Positions 11,745 to 23,877 of a stretch of 64,000 nucleotides of DNA are shown here, one piece after another. The first letter of the stretch is position 1. Each line of letters begins with the position of its first letter. Both the position numbers and the translations under genes were made by a program. Below the pieces are notes generated by a model, which was given only the letters and a program-made list of their open reading frames with translations, was not told where the DNA came from and ran no database searches. Source of the stretch: Calycina herbarum (taxonomy: Eukaryota; Ascomycota; Leotiomycetes; Helotiales; Pezizellaceae); the NCBI GenBank assembly GCA_001414485.1, contig LLEY01000009.1, forward strand, positions 558,001-622,000, in the 5' to 3' direction.

Positions 11745-11790
11745 GAGAGCGTACACAGTCTAGAGACGTGTATAGTCCAGGGAAATCGGT
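11745..11790 (-). repeat. Right terminal inverted repeat of the Fot1-like element
   Basis: Its reverse complement starts accgatttccctggact and continues with the same doubled unit as the left end, with C-to-T and G-to-A changes (for example tatacacg for tgcacg). It is followed immediately by TA at 11791. Confidence 0.88.
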
Positions 11791-11792
11791 TA

Positions 11793-13716
11793 TGTTTTAT
11801 CTAATAATTATAGAATTAGTCAATTATATAAGAAATTAACTAATATATCGGACTTTGTAGAATAATTATTTTGTTTACTAATAAATAAAAGTAATACTAT
11901 TTCTATCTCTATTCTTTCCTAGCTAAAGTGCCGTACTTACCTTACTTTTCTACTCTCTTTTCAAGACCTCTCTTCTTACTCTTTTTAACTCTCTTTAGTA
12001 CTCTTATCTCTTATTATATCTTAAGTAAATTCGCTATCTAAATAATCTTAAAAAGTAATAGCCTCTATATTATCTCTTTTCTACCGATCTTAGAAATACT
12101 TTCTTTTAAGTACTAGGTTTATCTTTACTTTCTTAGACTTAAAGTAGTTAGTATTAATATATAGCTTAGCTATAACTTTAGTCTTCTAAGTTTTATATAT
12201 AATCTAGTTGTCTTTTATTATAAATATATATAGATTCTCTACTTTACTAGTCTTCTTAGAAGACTAGGTTATTATAAGCCGAATATAATACTATATATCT
12301 AAGTACTCCGGTTTAAGTAGCCGAATCCGAGGGGTTTAGTCGCTGTTTTAAGAGAGTTTAACCGCTTATCTAACAGTCTAACAGTCTGATAGCACTCGTA
12401 CTCTGTTCTTTAGACAGATTAACCTCGGACGCGCGATCTCTTTGAAAACTACATATCTAGAATCTCTAACCTACTATACCTATTCCTAATTCTATATCAG
12501 CTAGATATAGCTCCTCTTCTTTTATTAGTCATAGCGGACTATAACTACCTCGACGGCGATTTAAGTTATATAAGTACTTATAGTCTTCTTCTATCTCTAC
12601 TACTAAACACTCTTCTTTACGTAGTCGTTATCTTATTATTATCTCCTACTTCTTTTATATCTCTATAATTCTACTACTCTTTCGTTAATACTCTTCTATC
12701 CACGACCTCTCGCTCTCTATATAAGTCTCTTAAAGTTCTAATACTCTTATTACCCTCGACGTCTTTTAACGATTCTCTTAACTATAATTTACCTCTACTA
12801 TCTACTACCTCGTTACCGCTAATAGAGATATAGCTTCTATAAACTAAATTCTAGCGGCTAATACTCTTATAACCTTTTAAAATATTATTAAACGACGCTA
12901 CGACGCTAATCGAATACTAGAGAAGAGAGAGAAGAAAGCGCTAAATAGAGAAGATTATTAACTTTTTAAGGTTAATTTAAATAGTAAATAATACTTATAG
13001 CTAGAGGACTTAGAAAATACTAAAGCAAGTATCTACTATATTAGGTAGAAGTTTATTAGATATACTATTAATACTTAGATTATTCTTATTTAGTTATATA
13101 TAGCTAATAACTAGTAGATACTATAATCTCTATAATACTAGAGAATAGTATATAGCTATCTAAGAGTAGAATTATACTAAGAGAAGGATTATAGCGTTTC
13201 TCTATTAGATCTATATAATATATCTAGTAAAGAAGCGAAAGAGAGAGAAATAGAAGTCTATTAATTAGTACTAGTATAACTTTAAGATACTTTATTATTA
13301 GATAAATAATAGCTGTCTAGTAGATAGAGATAATATATTAGAGATTATTAAGATACTATAATCCTCTTTCTATATTAGACTTCTATTATATACTAACGCT
13401 ATAGATTAAAAGTATATTAATACTATTCTTAAAGTTAACTTTAATCTTAATAATACTTTAAAGCCTAAACTAGTAGTTAGGCTCGACGACCTACTTCTCT
13501 TACTAGTTTAATACTAGGCTTATAACGAATCTGTCTTTTTAACAGAAGATAATCAGTATAATCTAGCTACTATTATACTGTTTAATATATATACTAGTAG
13601 TTACTCTATAGAATTTATTTACGTATCTAAAGACAAAGCTAGTTAGAACTCTCTTAGCGAAGTAGAGGAAATTAGTAAATAAGAACGCCTTCTAGAGTAA
13701 TAAGATAAGATTATAA
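11793..13716. repeat. Unclassified, heavily RIP-mutated repeat
   Basis: Extremely CpA/TpG-poor sequence lies between the Fot1-like element and the LINE tail; for example, 12001-12120 contains neither dinucleotide. Reading stops as mutated Gln/Trp codons, the plus strand at about 12900-13250 keeps a Lys/Glu-rich frame, so a dead transposon gene is probable. I cannot name the family, and no terminal repeats were found. Confidence 0.6.
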
Positions 13717-16700
13717 TTATTTATTTATTTATTTCTATTTAACGTTAAGCGGATTCTAGCTCGCGTAGGCTAGGTCCTAGAAAGTCCTAGTATTAAGCAA
13801 ATAACGCTAGAGAGGTGCCCTAGGCTATAGAGAGTATAAAAGAAAGTACGCTAATTTATAAGAGATAGTTTAAAGAGAAGCTCTACTTCTGGAACAGCTC
13901 TCGTTCTTAATTAGTTTAAAAGTATCGAGAGAGGCAGATCTTAGTATAAAACTTTGTCTTATAGTAGACCTTATAAAAGAGTTCCTTATAGTATAGACTA
14001 AAGAGAAGTTATAGATTCCTCTTAGCCTTTGTAAGTAGTTCCGAGGCTACTCTATTTACTAGCCGGCAAAAGAGAAGGTAGAATTAAGTTTTTCCTCTAC
14101 TATACTTATACTTACCCGAGGTAAGTAGTATATCGAGGTAGAAGAAGCGAAGGTGATATAGGTTAAAGTCTCCGTAGCTAGAGCGAGCTGCGATTAGACG
14201 AGCTAGGACCTCTCTTAGTAGGTGAAGTGTCTTTAGCTTTAAGGACTAGTTAATAAGCCCTAGGTCTTTGTATAGACTAGGAGCTATAGTGTTCTAGAGC
14301 TTCTTTATAAGCTAAGTCCTTAACTCTTTAATCTCTTTCTTAAGCGTAGTAGTATAGAGTAGAGAAGAAGAAGGAGGAGAAGAAGATAAAGAGTTAAGCG
14401 AGAGTAGCCGAGCGCCTCTCCCCGTAGCTCTATCTGCTATCTTATTCCCTTTAATTCCTATGTAACTAGGGTACTACCTAGTATAAACTTTCCTAGGGTA
14501 TAATAGAGCTAACTCGTTAACTCTATTAAAGGTCTCTTATAAGATGTTATAAGACCGGTAGATTAGTTGTAGTGTTGCTTTGAGGTTGTTAAGATAGATC
14601 TAGTACTTCCTAGCTAGGGGCTAGAAGGAAGAGGAGATAGCTAGTTCTAGTCTATAAAGAGCAGCTCTAGCCTCTGTATCGTAGATCTCAAGTGCTATAC
14701 CGAAGGAGTAAACCTTAGTATTAAGAATAGCTCTCTCTCTTATTAGACAGACACCTCCGCCAGTTCTCTTATCGTCTAAGCGAGAGCCGTCGGAGAAGAC
14801 AACTAGGTCTATATCAAGGACAGTAGCAAGGAATTCAAGGAATCTAGCTTTATAAGAGTCCTTAGTTCCTCTAGAGTCAGGCCCCTCTATTTCTAGAAGG
14901 CAGGCTTACTAGTCAAAGCCTCTATTCTACGATAGGTCTTAGACAGAGTCGATCTCTTCAGAGAGAGAGAGAGCCTTATAAGTACGATAAGTAAGCCTAG
15001 CTTTAGAGTAAGGGTTGTTAGTACAACGTTTCAGTAGGTAAGCTAGGTTAAGTCGTCGAGTCCTAGCTTCGAGTACTTTGCTTCTACTTATAAGACTAAT
15101 CTTAGAGGTAAGAAGACTAGATTCTATAAGAAGTACTAAGGTAGGAGTAGTCTTATATACTAGGAGGATAATCCTAGTATACTTAGCTACTACTCTATCT
15201 AGTAGAGTGAGATAGCAGCTAATTCGGTTGTTTTTTATACTCTATACCTAGCTCTCTCTTACTCTAGCACGTCTAGAGAACCAGGTCTCGCTTCCGAAGT
15301 AGGTAATAGACAGGATATAAGCAGTAGTAGCTTGTTTAAGTAAGTGTAAGAGAGAGCCTCGTATAGTGTTTATTATTCTCTTTAAAACACTAGCTACTAG
15401 TGTAGCCTTACTAGCTATCCTTCTAACGTAGCTATAAAAGGTAAGATAAGAGTCAAAGAAGATACTAAGCTACTAAAGCTCTTATATAGGTTCTATCGTT
15501 TTTCCTTCTACTATAATAGAAGGAGAGGGCTAGATACCTCTTCTCTTTTACTTTCTCTTATAAGAGAAGTAGATAAGTTCAGACTTAGTATCAAAGGTAA
15601 TCCTCTCTTCTGTTCTCTAAGCTAGTATACTAGCTACCTGTTTTATAAGAACTATAGTATTCCCTGCCTTAGAGAGCCTAAAAGCAAGTAGTCTAATATC
15701 GTCGGCGTAGCTAAACCTTTAAAGTATTAGGAGAGAGCCTACTCCTAGGGTAAAGAGTAGCTAGATATAGAGTATAAAGAGAATAGGTAAGATAGGCGAG
15801 CCCTAGAGCAGCCTATACTGAAGAGAGGTAGATACTCCTATTTCTCCGTCTAGCTTTACTTTAACAGATCTACTAGATAGGAAGGAGGTAACCTATACTA
15901 TAAAGCTATATAGCTACTCTTACTCTTAGAGTCTTTTAATTAGCTAGCTTAGAAGAACAGCGTCAAAGAAACTCTTAATATCAAGTGTAAGAAGAGAAGC
16001 CTCTTACTTCTCCCCGAGTACTTTCTCTATATCAAAGGTGAGACAGGTTATAAGATCTATAGCTACTCTTAGTAGAAGAGCTCTGAACTGGTTCAGTTCG
16101 AGAACAGTATACTTAATAGTAATCTAGGAGGCTCTCTTTACTAGAAGCCTCTTAAAGCCCTTTCTAAGAACCGAGAGTAGAGAGATTAGCTAGTATACGC
16201 GAGGAGACGACTTATCCTTCTTATTTAGCTTCAGGATAATAGCTTTAATAGCTATATAGAAGATCTTTAGGTAGAAGCCTGTCTTTATATACCTCTTAAA
16301 TAGTAAATAGACTAGGTATAAGATCTGAGGCTAGGCTATCTTAAAGACACCTATAACAAGTTCGTCCTCCCCTAGAGTAGTAGAGGCCTTTCCTAGAACC
16401 GATTTCTTAACCTCGTATAGAGTAAGAGCTATCTAAGGTAGAGAATAAGTAGAGGTAGTCGGGGGGTGTCGGTTAGTATATCTCCGACTTCTGCCTTATT
16501 TATAAGTAGTTCTTATACTAGGATCTTCTGTTTCTCCTAAGTAGTAAAGCCTAGTTACTCTGCCGAGTCCTTTAAAGAAGGGGACCTGTAGACCCCTATA
16601 CTCTAGTACTACTTATAAATCTTAAAGACGTCCTTGCTCTTTATAGCTTTGTCGATTAGGCTGCGGAAGTGTTCTCTCTTTACCTTCTAGATCTCTTCTC

Positions 16701-17570
16701 GAAGTGTTCTCTAGAGGCTTTTAATAGACTCTATACTAGCTCCTAGCCTTTATATCTTTCTAGCCTCAGTAGCTGCAGATTAGCACTCCTTGTTCTACTA
16801 AGAGTGTCTACCTCTATAACTAAGCCCTCGCTTAGTACTACTAAGGTACGCTCTATATACACTCTTAATAATAAACTCTGCTAAAGTCTTAAGCGAGTTC
16901 CTGTCCGGTTATTTTATAAGCTCAAAGAGCTACTGCTCTTAAAGCTTTCCTTAAAGTACTATTTTAAAGACTTTAGCGTTAAGAGTACTAAGCTTAAGCG
17001 AGAAGTCCTTCCTAGCTAGTCTACTAGTATATAGTAGGCTAGTAAGAACTAGAATATAATCTAAGCTATACTTAAAGGCTAGGTTAACCTCTAAGGTTGC
17101 CTCTCTTTAATAGAGGCTACTAGAGCAGAAGACTAGGTCTAGTGTATTCCTTAGACTATGGGTTTATATACTAGGAGAGGTAGTAAGTTAGAGTCTTTTA
17201 CTCTCTATCTAGTTAATAAGCGAGGGAGCTTATATACTCTTTAGGCCTAGGAAGTCTAGCTGCTAGAGCTGGCTTTTTAGATTAAAGTCGCTAGCTATAA
17301 AGATATTTGTTATAGAAATGTATTAAGAGGCTAGAATAAGGCTAATAGCCTCTCTAGCTTCCCTAGTACTAAGAGGAGCGTTATATACGTTAAGTATATA
17401 TAGCGGGGGGCCTTGTAAGAGAGTAATCAAGGCGTAAACAAGGTCTTAGTATTAAAGCGAGGGAGTAATAGAGGTCTGCTGACTTGTAAGGATCCTAGTC
17501 CCTTTATATATAAAGGAGAGTACTCTAGGACGTCCGGCGTTCTAGTTGTATATAGGTGTAAAGTAGTCGT
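13717..17570 (-). mobile_element. Tad-type LINE, 3' part (endonuclease C-terminal half, RT, RNase H)
   Basis: Read on the minus strand, one long RIP-degraded frame keeps its domains in order. The second half of an apurinic-type endonuclease has FIASDFNLKS near 17300. The reverse transcriptase has GSPILPILFILY near 15790 and the catalytic FSYADD near 15700. RNase H has VVFSDGSRLDDKRTGGGV near 14800. A C-terminal region follows. The 3' end at 13717-13743 is an aaataaataaataa-type tail, as expected for target-primed reverse transcription. The 5' part lies beyond the Gypsy insertion, at 23184-25250. Nonsense codons are nearly all at former CAG, CAA or TGG positions, so it is inactive. Confidence 0.88.
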
Positions 17571-17888
17571 TATAATAGCCTGCTATTAAGAATAAGAGTT
17601 GCTAAGGTTATATACGTACTAGATAGAATACGGTTTAGGGTATAGGAATGCTAAGAGTTACGTAGAATATAAGGATTACGTATTCGAGTATTAGAATGTC
17701 CGGTTTAGACCTCCGAGTCTATTACTATTATCCGAACCCTTTGTATATAGATGCCCTTACTCTTAGTATTAGGAAAGGTTAATTTAATCTTTTCCTTCGT
17801 ATTTAGAGCCTAGTATCTAAGTATATTATTCTACGGAATACACTTCTATATACCTCTTTTATAGTATTATCTATTTCGTACTATTATA
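17571..17888 (+). repeat. 5' LTR of the Gypsy element
   Basis: Begins tataatagcc (a mutated tgtaatagcc) and ends ctattata. It aligns along its whole length with 22865-23183, with differences that are mostly transitions. Confidence 0.9.
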
Positions 17889-20800
17889 TTAAAAGATTAA
17901 ATTCTTCTCGTTAGAGACAGCCTATTATAATATCTTACTAAGCGCGTTAACGTCCTATATTAAATTCGATTTAGCCTAGATTCGGATTAGTATAATAACA
18001 ACCTTAAATTACTAGTTTATAAACAGCTAGTAATATCAGGGTTTAATATCTGTTAGTTAGCTAGTAAAAAGCGTATCCTCTGATATATTAAGGAAGTAGA
18101 AGACGCTAAGGATTCCTAAGACTTTAAATAACCCTCTTTATATAGAGATTACTACATAAGGTTTAGAAAGTCGATATTAAGTTACTTAGAAGGCTTCTGA
18201 ATCTACTCTTAAACCTCTTTTAACGACATCGAGTATATTAAACTAAGGAGCGACCCTAGGTCTCTTCTAAGCTCTGCTAGAGAGTGTTAAGCAACCTACT
18301 AGAGAAACTAGTAGGCCTCTCTCTAAATACGTACTAAACCGTACTTGTATACCTAAACCTAAAAAGTTAAGAAATAACAAAGACAAGGGCCTAGCCTAAA
18401 ACCTTAGAGACCTACGAGACTTTTCTAATATAGACGAGATACAGAGTATAGTATAAGGATTAGAAGAAGAACTTCGAAATAATAACTATTAGTTTAGATA
18501 GTTAGAATCTATTATAAAAGAACTCTAAGAATAAACCAGAGTCTTTTAACCTTTCTAACCTAAAACCGACTATAACTCTCCTTCTATTCTAAGTACTATA
18601 CTAGACCTCTTTTGCTTAAGAAGCGAACCTGTCTCTAATACCTTCTCTTAATAGTAGACTATCTTATATAACTCTAAATATAGTCTGAATACTCTCTAAC
18701 CTATTAAAAGCAAAATTATAGAAAAAATTAAACTTTTAGACGACGGTATATTACTAATATACTAATAATAGAAGATATTAGTACGCGATAGACTTCTAGT
18801 AAATACTGATTATTATAATATAAGTCTAACTCGAAAAGCTCTTATCTAGAGAATAACTACTAGAATTGCTAGAAACTACCTTAAGCCTCGATACTAGTCC
18901 GAGTTGATTTATATTACTTTCTACGATTATTAAGATATAATTAAACTTTTGGATTTATATTTCTTAACTAGATACGAGACAGAGGATATATAGAACGCTT
19001 TCTAGGCCTTATATATCAGGGCTTATAACAAGTGCTAATGAATTAAACTATAGAGGCTGTCTATGTATAAGAAGATTCGATTATCCTTTCTAAGCTAGAG
19101 TCCTTACTAACTTATATACTTAGTTAGCTCTTTCTAGAGAGTTCTACTAAGAGTACTCTCGAAGGTTCTATTACGTCTATGCGTTGCTAAGCGAGGTCAC
19201 GTGAATGCGTCGCTGGAGTACTCCGAGACTTATTCCACGGGTATAACCTTTGACATTATAGATAGGTGGAAAAGATTATACTAGAGAAACGTTTACTAAC
19301 TTTAGAGGTCGCTTTTCAAGTATAGCTATACTCGGAGAGATACTAGAGTTAGAACGATTCTTCTATATATAGGAGAAAATTATACTATAGCTACGAAACT
19401 CGGCTGTTATACTTAAGAGACGTTGGAATTATAACTTTATTAAAATAGTAGTAGATCTCCTAGCCTTAGATAAGGAACGACGCTGAAACGCTAAGTTATA
19501 TACAGCTAATACGACTAAGCTAGTTAGTATAAACACTTCGGTTAAAAAGACTACTTTTTAATCCTTATCTAGTTTAATACTAAAACTCTTACTACTTATA
19601 AGCGGATCCTTCTCTACTATTTAGACTACTTTAAAGATATTTAAAACTATCTCTACTAGCGAACGCTAAAAGACTCCGGACCGAGTCCTAGCTAGTACGA
19701 CGTACTACTACTGTAGTAAGCCTAGGCACTATAAAACCGACTACTCTTAGCTACCTAGTATTAAAGAAATAGTCTAAGAAGTAGACGAAGATAACCTACA
19801 AGTCCTTATAAGATACCTCGATTCTGCCTCGAATTAGAAGGAAAACGAGACAGCCTAGGTAAAGACTCCTTCCTAGGCCTATATAAATATAATCTATTGA
19901 ATCTTAACCTTTCTAGACTTATAGGAGGAAACTAATTCCTTATAAATATAACACTTAGTATATATAGATACGGTGTTAAAACTCGAGCTTTAATAGATAT
20001 AAGAGCGAATAGATTCCTGTTCTTAAATCGACCTCTAGCTCTATAGCTATTCTAATTATTAAGTATATAGATTTGAAAACTACTCTACTCGGTGCTTATT
20101 CGTAGATATAATAGTAGTATTAAAAGTAAAGTAACATAGTTTATATAACTATATCTAAACCTAGATTAACGTTATATCTAAAACTACCTCTTTATCGTCC
20201 TAGACCTTAGATAATAAGATCTAATTATTAGAAATAAATAGTTAAAACATTTTAATATTCTTCTTAACTCTACTAGGAATTAACTTATTCAGCTAGCTAA
20301 AACCCTACTAACTCCTTACTTTAGAAAGGAAATCTTACTTTCTCTAACTTCTAGCTAGAACTAGAAGTCTTATTTGAATATATAGTCGGATACGAACCGA
20401 AGAGATTACGCTCTCTATTAAGATAAAAAGCAAAGGAATAGTAAGCTCTTAGCTAAGTTATTACTATTATCTATAATATTAACTCCTAATATCTGCCTCT
20501 CTAACTCTGCTCTGAATACCCTCCGACCTACTAGTATAGCTTAGATAGATCAGACTCTATACTCTTTTATTAGTAAAATAAGTACGAATGCTTTATATTT
20601 TGATATAAAGCGACCTAATACCGAGTTCTTTATAATAAGTATCTACGAATTAGATCGGATTATTAACGAAAGATTAGCTCTACTCTTAAATAATACTAAG
20701 ACTATAGACCTAATATAGTCTCGACTCTTTTAATATTACTTATTATTCTAGAATATGTTCTTAAAAGCAGCCTTGGATAAACTTCTCCCTTACCGCGTAT

Positions 20801-22864
20801 ACGACTATAAAATCACTTTAAACGAACCTCTTTCTACCTCCTACTCTCTACTATATCGATAGTTAACCGTAGAGCTATAAGCGACGAAAGAGTACCTTAT
20901 CGATAATTTAAATAAAGGATTTATCGTCAATAGTAATAGTCCTTTCACCTTACTAGTACTCTTTGTTAAAAAGCCTAATAGTAATAAGCTACAGTTCTAT
21001 ATCGATTATCGGAAGCTAAATACTCTTATCTAAAACGACCTCTACTTAATTCCTCGTATCGACGAACTTCTTTCGAGATTAAGAAAAGCTAAGATCTTTA
21101 CTAAGTTAGATATACTAACTAGACGGGAGTAAGACATTAGAACATAAGATTAAGTCAAGTTAGACAGCCGCTTACGTACTCTTCTTAGACCTATTAAGCT
21201 TAACCTCTGAATTAACGCCGATCTTACTTAGACCTTTTAAGTAATATCTCTTTCTATAATTAAGTTAGATATTATCTCTAGGTCTGGATCGGATCTAATT
21301 TAGAAGCTAAGGACAGCTAATACGTAATTATTCGAGAAGGAACGTAGAGAACTTAAGAATAGTTATACTATCTCGTCTAATAATTTACTCCTGTTTAGAG
21401 AACGGCTTTATATCGAAAGAAACACTAAACTCTATACGAATCTGATCTGAGAAGCCTACGACTAAGTATCTAGTACTTACCTAAGTACTCGAAAGATATA
21501 CTAGTTACTAGTATCCGCCTACTACTAGGTCGGCATAGGTTTAGACTATAAGCTATACGTAGCTAACTACCGAGCTTATAGATACTCTTATCCTCGACAG
21601 ACTAAATAATAAGGATTCCTCTATCTACTACTAGTGCTAGATTACCCGATATAGTATATATATATAGACTTTAAGTTATTTCTAAAGAATAAGTACGAAT
21701 ATAATACTATACTAGTATTTATTAACCGCCTTAGAAAGGATTCAGTATCTATTCCCTACTACTCTACTATCGATACTAGAGGATTAGCCTAGTTTTTCAT
21801 ATAATAGATCTATCGTTTTAGTTACTACCCTGAATCGATTACGTCTAATAGAGGACCTTAATTCGTCTCAGCTTTTTAGACGGAATTCTATTATATTATC
21901 GGTGTTAAGCTTAAGCTCTCTATAGCTTACTATAAATAAACAGATAGTTAGATAGAGATTATAAACCGATATATCGATTAGAGGCTAAGGCCTTTCGTAA
22001 CCTACTATTAGAATAACTAGAGCGAGTTAATCCCTCTTATAGACAGAGTATAAATAACTCTTTCGTACTCGTCTATTAATATAACCTTATATCGGCTTAA
22101 GTTCAGGCTTGATTCGCGAACCTCGTAGGATTAGAATACTCTTAGAACCTCTATTCCCTAGGAACGACTAAATTATAATAAGATAGTTAAGATAGCTATA
22201 TATATATACTCTGTCTAGAACGTAGCTAAAGATAATATAAGTAAAGCCTAGTAGAGAATATAAGATAGTATAAATCAGTACCGAAGATCTATCGACTAGG
22301 ACGTTAGTAATAGAGTTTACTTATCGACTAAGAATCTTAAGATAAATCGACCTAGCCGAAAGCTAGCTAAATAGTAGACTAGACCCTTTGAAATACTAGA
22401 ACGTATAGAACACTCTTATAGACTAAAACTCCTAGAAGGATTATTAATCTATAATGTTTTTACTATAGACGTACTATCCAAAGATTCGAATACCCCTCTA
22501 CCTAGATAAGAAGCCTTAGAGCTACCTCTAGAAATTATTCAGGGTATATAAGAATAGGAAGTTTAAGAAATTCTCAGCAGTAGACTTTTTAGAAGACAAC
22601 TATAATACTAGGTTAGATAGGTTAGTTATAATATAGACTCTACCTAGTATTCTACTAACAATTTTCAAGATTTACTACACTTTCTAAGAGACTTCTATAC
22701 TAAATATCTAGACAAACCAGGACTACCCCGACTCCTCTCTAAATAGATCCAAGTATAGAAGATAGATAAGAACTAATAACTGAGTTACTACTAAAAACAA
22801 ACCCCGATACTACTCTAGCTATAATACGAAGCCTCGAAGACGAGTCTTTTTTAAGAGAGAGAGA

Positions 22865-23183
22865 TATAATAGCCCGCTATTAAGAATAAGAGTTACTAAG
22901 GTTATATACGTACTAGATAGGATACGGTTCAGAGTATAGGAATGCCAAGGGTTACGTAGAATATAAGGATTACGTATTCGAGTATCGGAATGTCCGGTTT
23001 AGACCTCCGAGTCTATTGTTATTATCCGAACTCTTTTATATATAGATGCTCTTACTCTTAGTATCGGGAAAGGTTAATTTGATCTTTTCCTTCGTGTTTA
23101 GAGCCTAGTATCTAAGTATATTATTCTACGGAACGTACTTCTATATACCTCTTTTATAGTATTATCTGTTTCGTGCTATTACA
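22865..23183 (+). repeat. 3' LTR of the Gypsy element
   Basis: Begins tataatagcc directly after a polypurine tract and ends gctattaca. It keeps several CA/TG sites that the 5' LTR has lost. Confidence 0.9.
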
Positions 23184-23561
23184 GTCGTAGTTCAGGTAGC
23201 GTCTTATAATCTAGCGGCTAATCTCTCTTAAGTAGATATACAGTTCTTAAATAAGTACTACGTCGACTTACCTAGTATATACTAGCTGTAGTACAAGCTC
23301 CTAGTATCCGCTAGACTTATATACGTTGATTTGTAGTACTTGAAGATAGTAGTTCTTCGCGTGTCCTTGTCTACTTATAAAGAGACTATAATAGTAGAGT
23401 TCCGGGTTCTTCGTATAGAGGGGGCATATACTATTTCTTCTATAGAGGTGTCTTTAGAGAGTTCTTCTCTTTAAGGTAAAGAAGGTATCGAGGGAAAGAG
23501 GGAGAGAGAAGGGGAATCAACTACTCTTGCTTATAGAGTAGCTAGAATAACCTGTTCTAGG
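23184..23561 (-). mobile_element. LINE middle part: start of ORF2 endonuclease
   Basis: On the minus strand the frame reads LQVLQINVYKSS, then DVVLI and EL, then RRYLNYDC, which is the N-terminal third of the LINE endonuclease (the usual start is LQxNxxKS and ends in a QEPW-like stretch). It stops at the Gypsy insertion and resumes in frame at 17570 (YFTPIYN), so this block and 13717-17570 are one gene split by the insertion. Confidence 0.85.
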
Positions 23562-23872
23562 TATAACGGTACGAAACGGATACTACTACAAAAGAGGTAT
23601 ATAGAAGTACGTTCGATAGAATAACATATCCGAATACTAGGCTCTGATACGAAGGAAAAGACTAAATTAGTCTTTTCTTAAGAGAGAGTAAGAACATCTA
23701 TATATAAGAGAGCCGGATAATAACAAAAGTCCGTACCGATCCGGCTCTAATAATTCCGAAACCAAACCTATACCGTAATCCTGTTCCGTAACCATCTGTG
23801 TCGTACTATACTCGGCACGTATTCTTAGCTGTTCCGATAGCTCGGTAATTCTATTAATAGCTAGCTATTACA
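23562..23872 (-). repeat. Solo LTR, related to the Gypsy LTRs, opposite orientation
   Basis: A 311 bp block whose reverse complement aligns over much of its length with the 17571 and 22865 LTRs (shared acgtacttctatatacctc and the flanking region). It starts tgtaatagct on the minus strand and is flanked by a perfect 5 bp duplication CTAGG (23557-23561 and 23873-23877). No internal sequence of an element is attached on either side, so it is a solo LTR left by recombination. It sits at the ORF1/ORF2 junction region of the LINE. Confidence 0.85.
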
Positions 23873-23877
23873 CTAGG

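Larger units (their letters stand above)
9613..11790 (+). mobile_element. Fot1/pogo-type DNA transposon, RIP-mutated
   Basis: The element is 2178 bp, bounded by ~45 bp terminal inverted repeats starting accgatttccctggact and flanked on both sides by TA (9611-9612 and 11791-11792), the expected target duplication for the Tc1/mariner-pogo superfamily. It carries one transposase reading frame (see 9697-11625) full of TAG/TAA codons. From about 9960 onward CpA and TpG nearly vanish, the signature of RIP, while the first ~350 bp are almost unmutated. The copy is certainly dead as an autonomous element. Confidence 0.9.
17571..23183 (+). mobile_element. Ty3/Gypsy LTR retrotransposon inserted into the LINE
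   Basis: Two LTRs of 318-319 bp (17571-17888, 22865-23183) flank a ~5 kb interior, with the 5 bp target duplication GTCGT at 17566-17570 and 23184-23188. LTR ends are the imperfect inverted pair tgtaatagc/gctattaca. A purine-only polypurine tract (about 22853-22864) abuts the 3' LTR. The interior reads on the plus strand. A gag zinc knuckle near 19700 has its first cysteine mutated to Tyr. A protease-like ALIDIRAN near 20000 corresponds to DTGA after transitions. The RT stretch FYIDYRKLNTLI and KIFTKLDI lies near 21000-21110, and an SH3/chromodomain-like tail near 22330-22560. Between RT and integrase the order breaks at about 21115, suggesting an internal deletion. It is dead through RIP. 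Confidence 0.9.
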
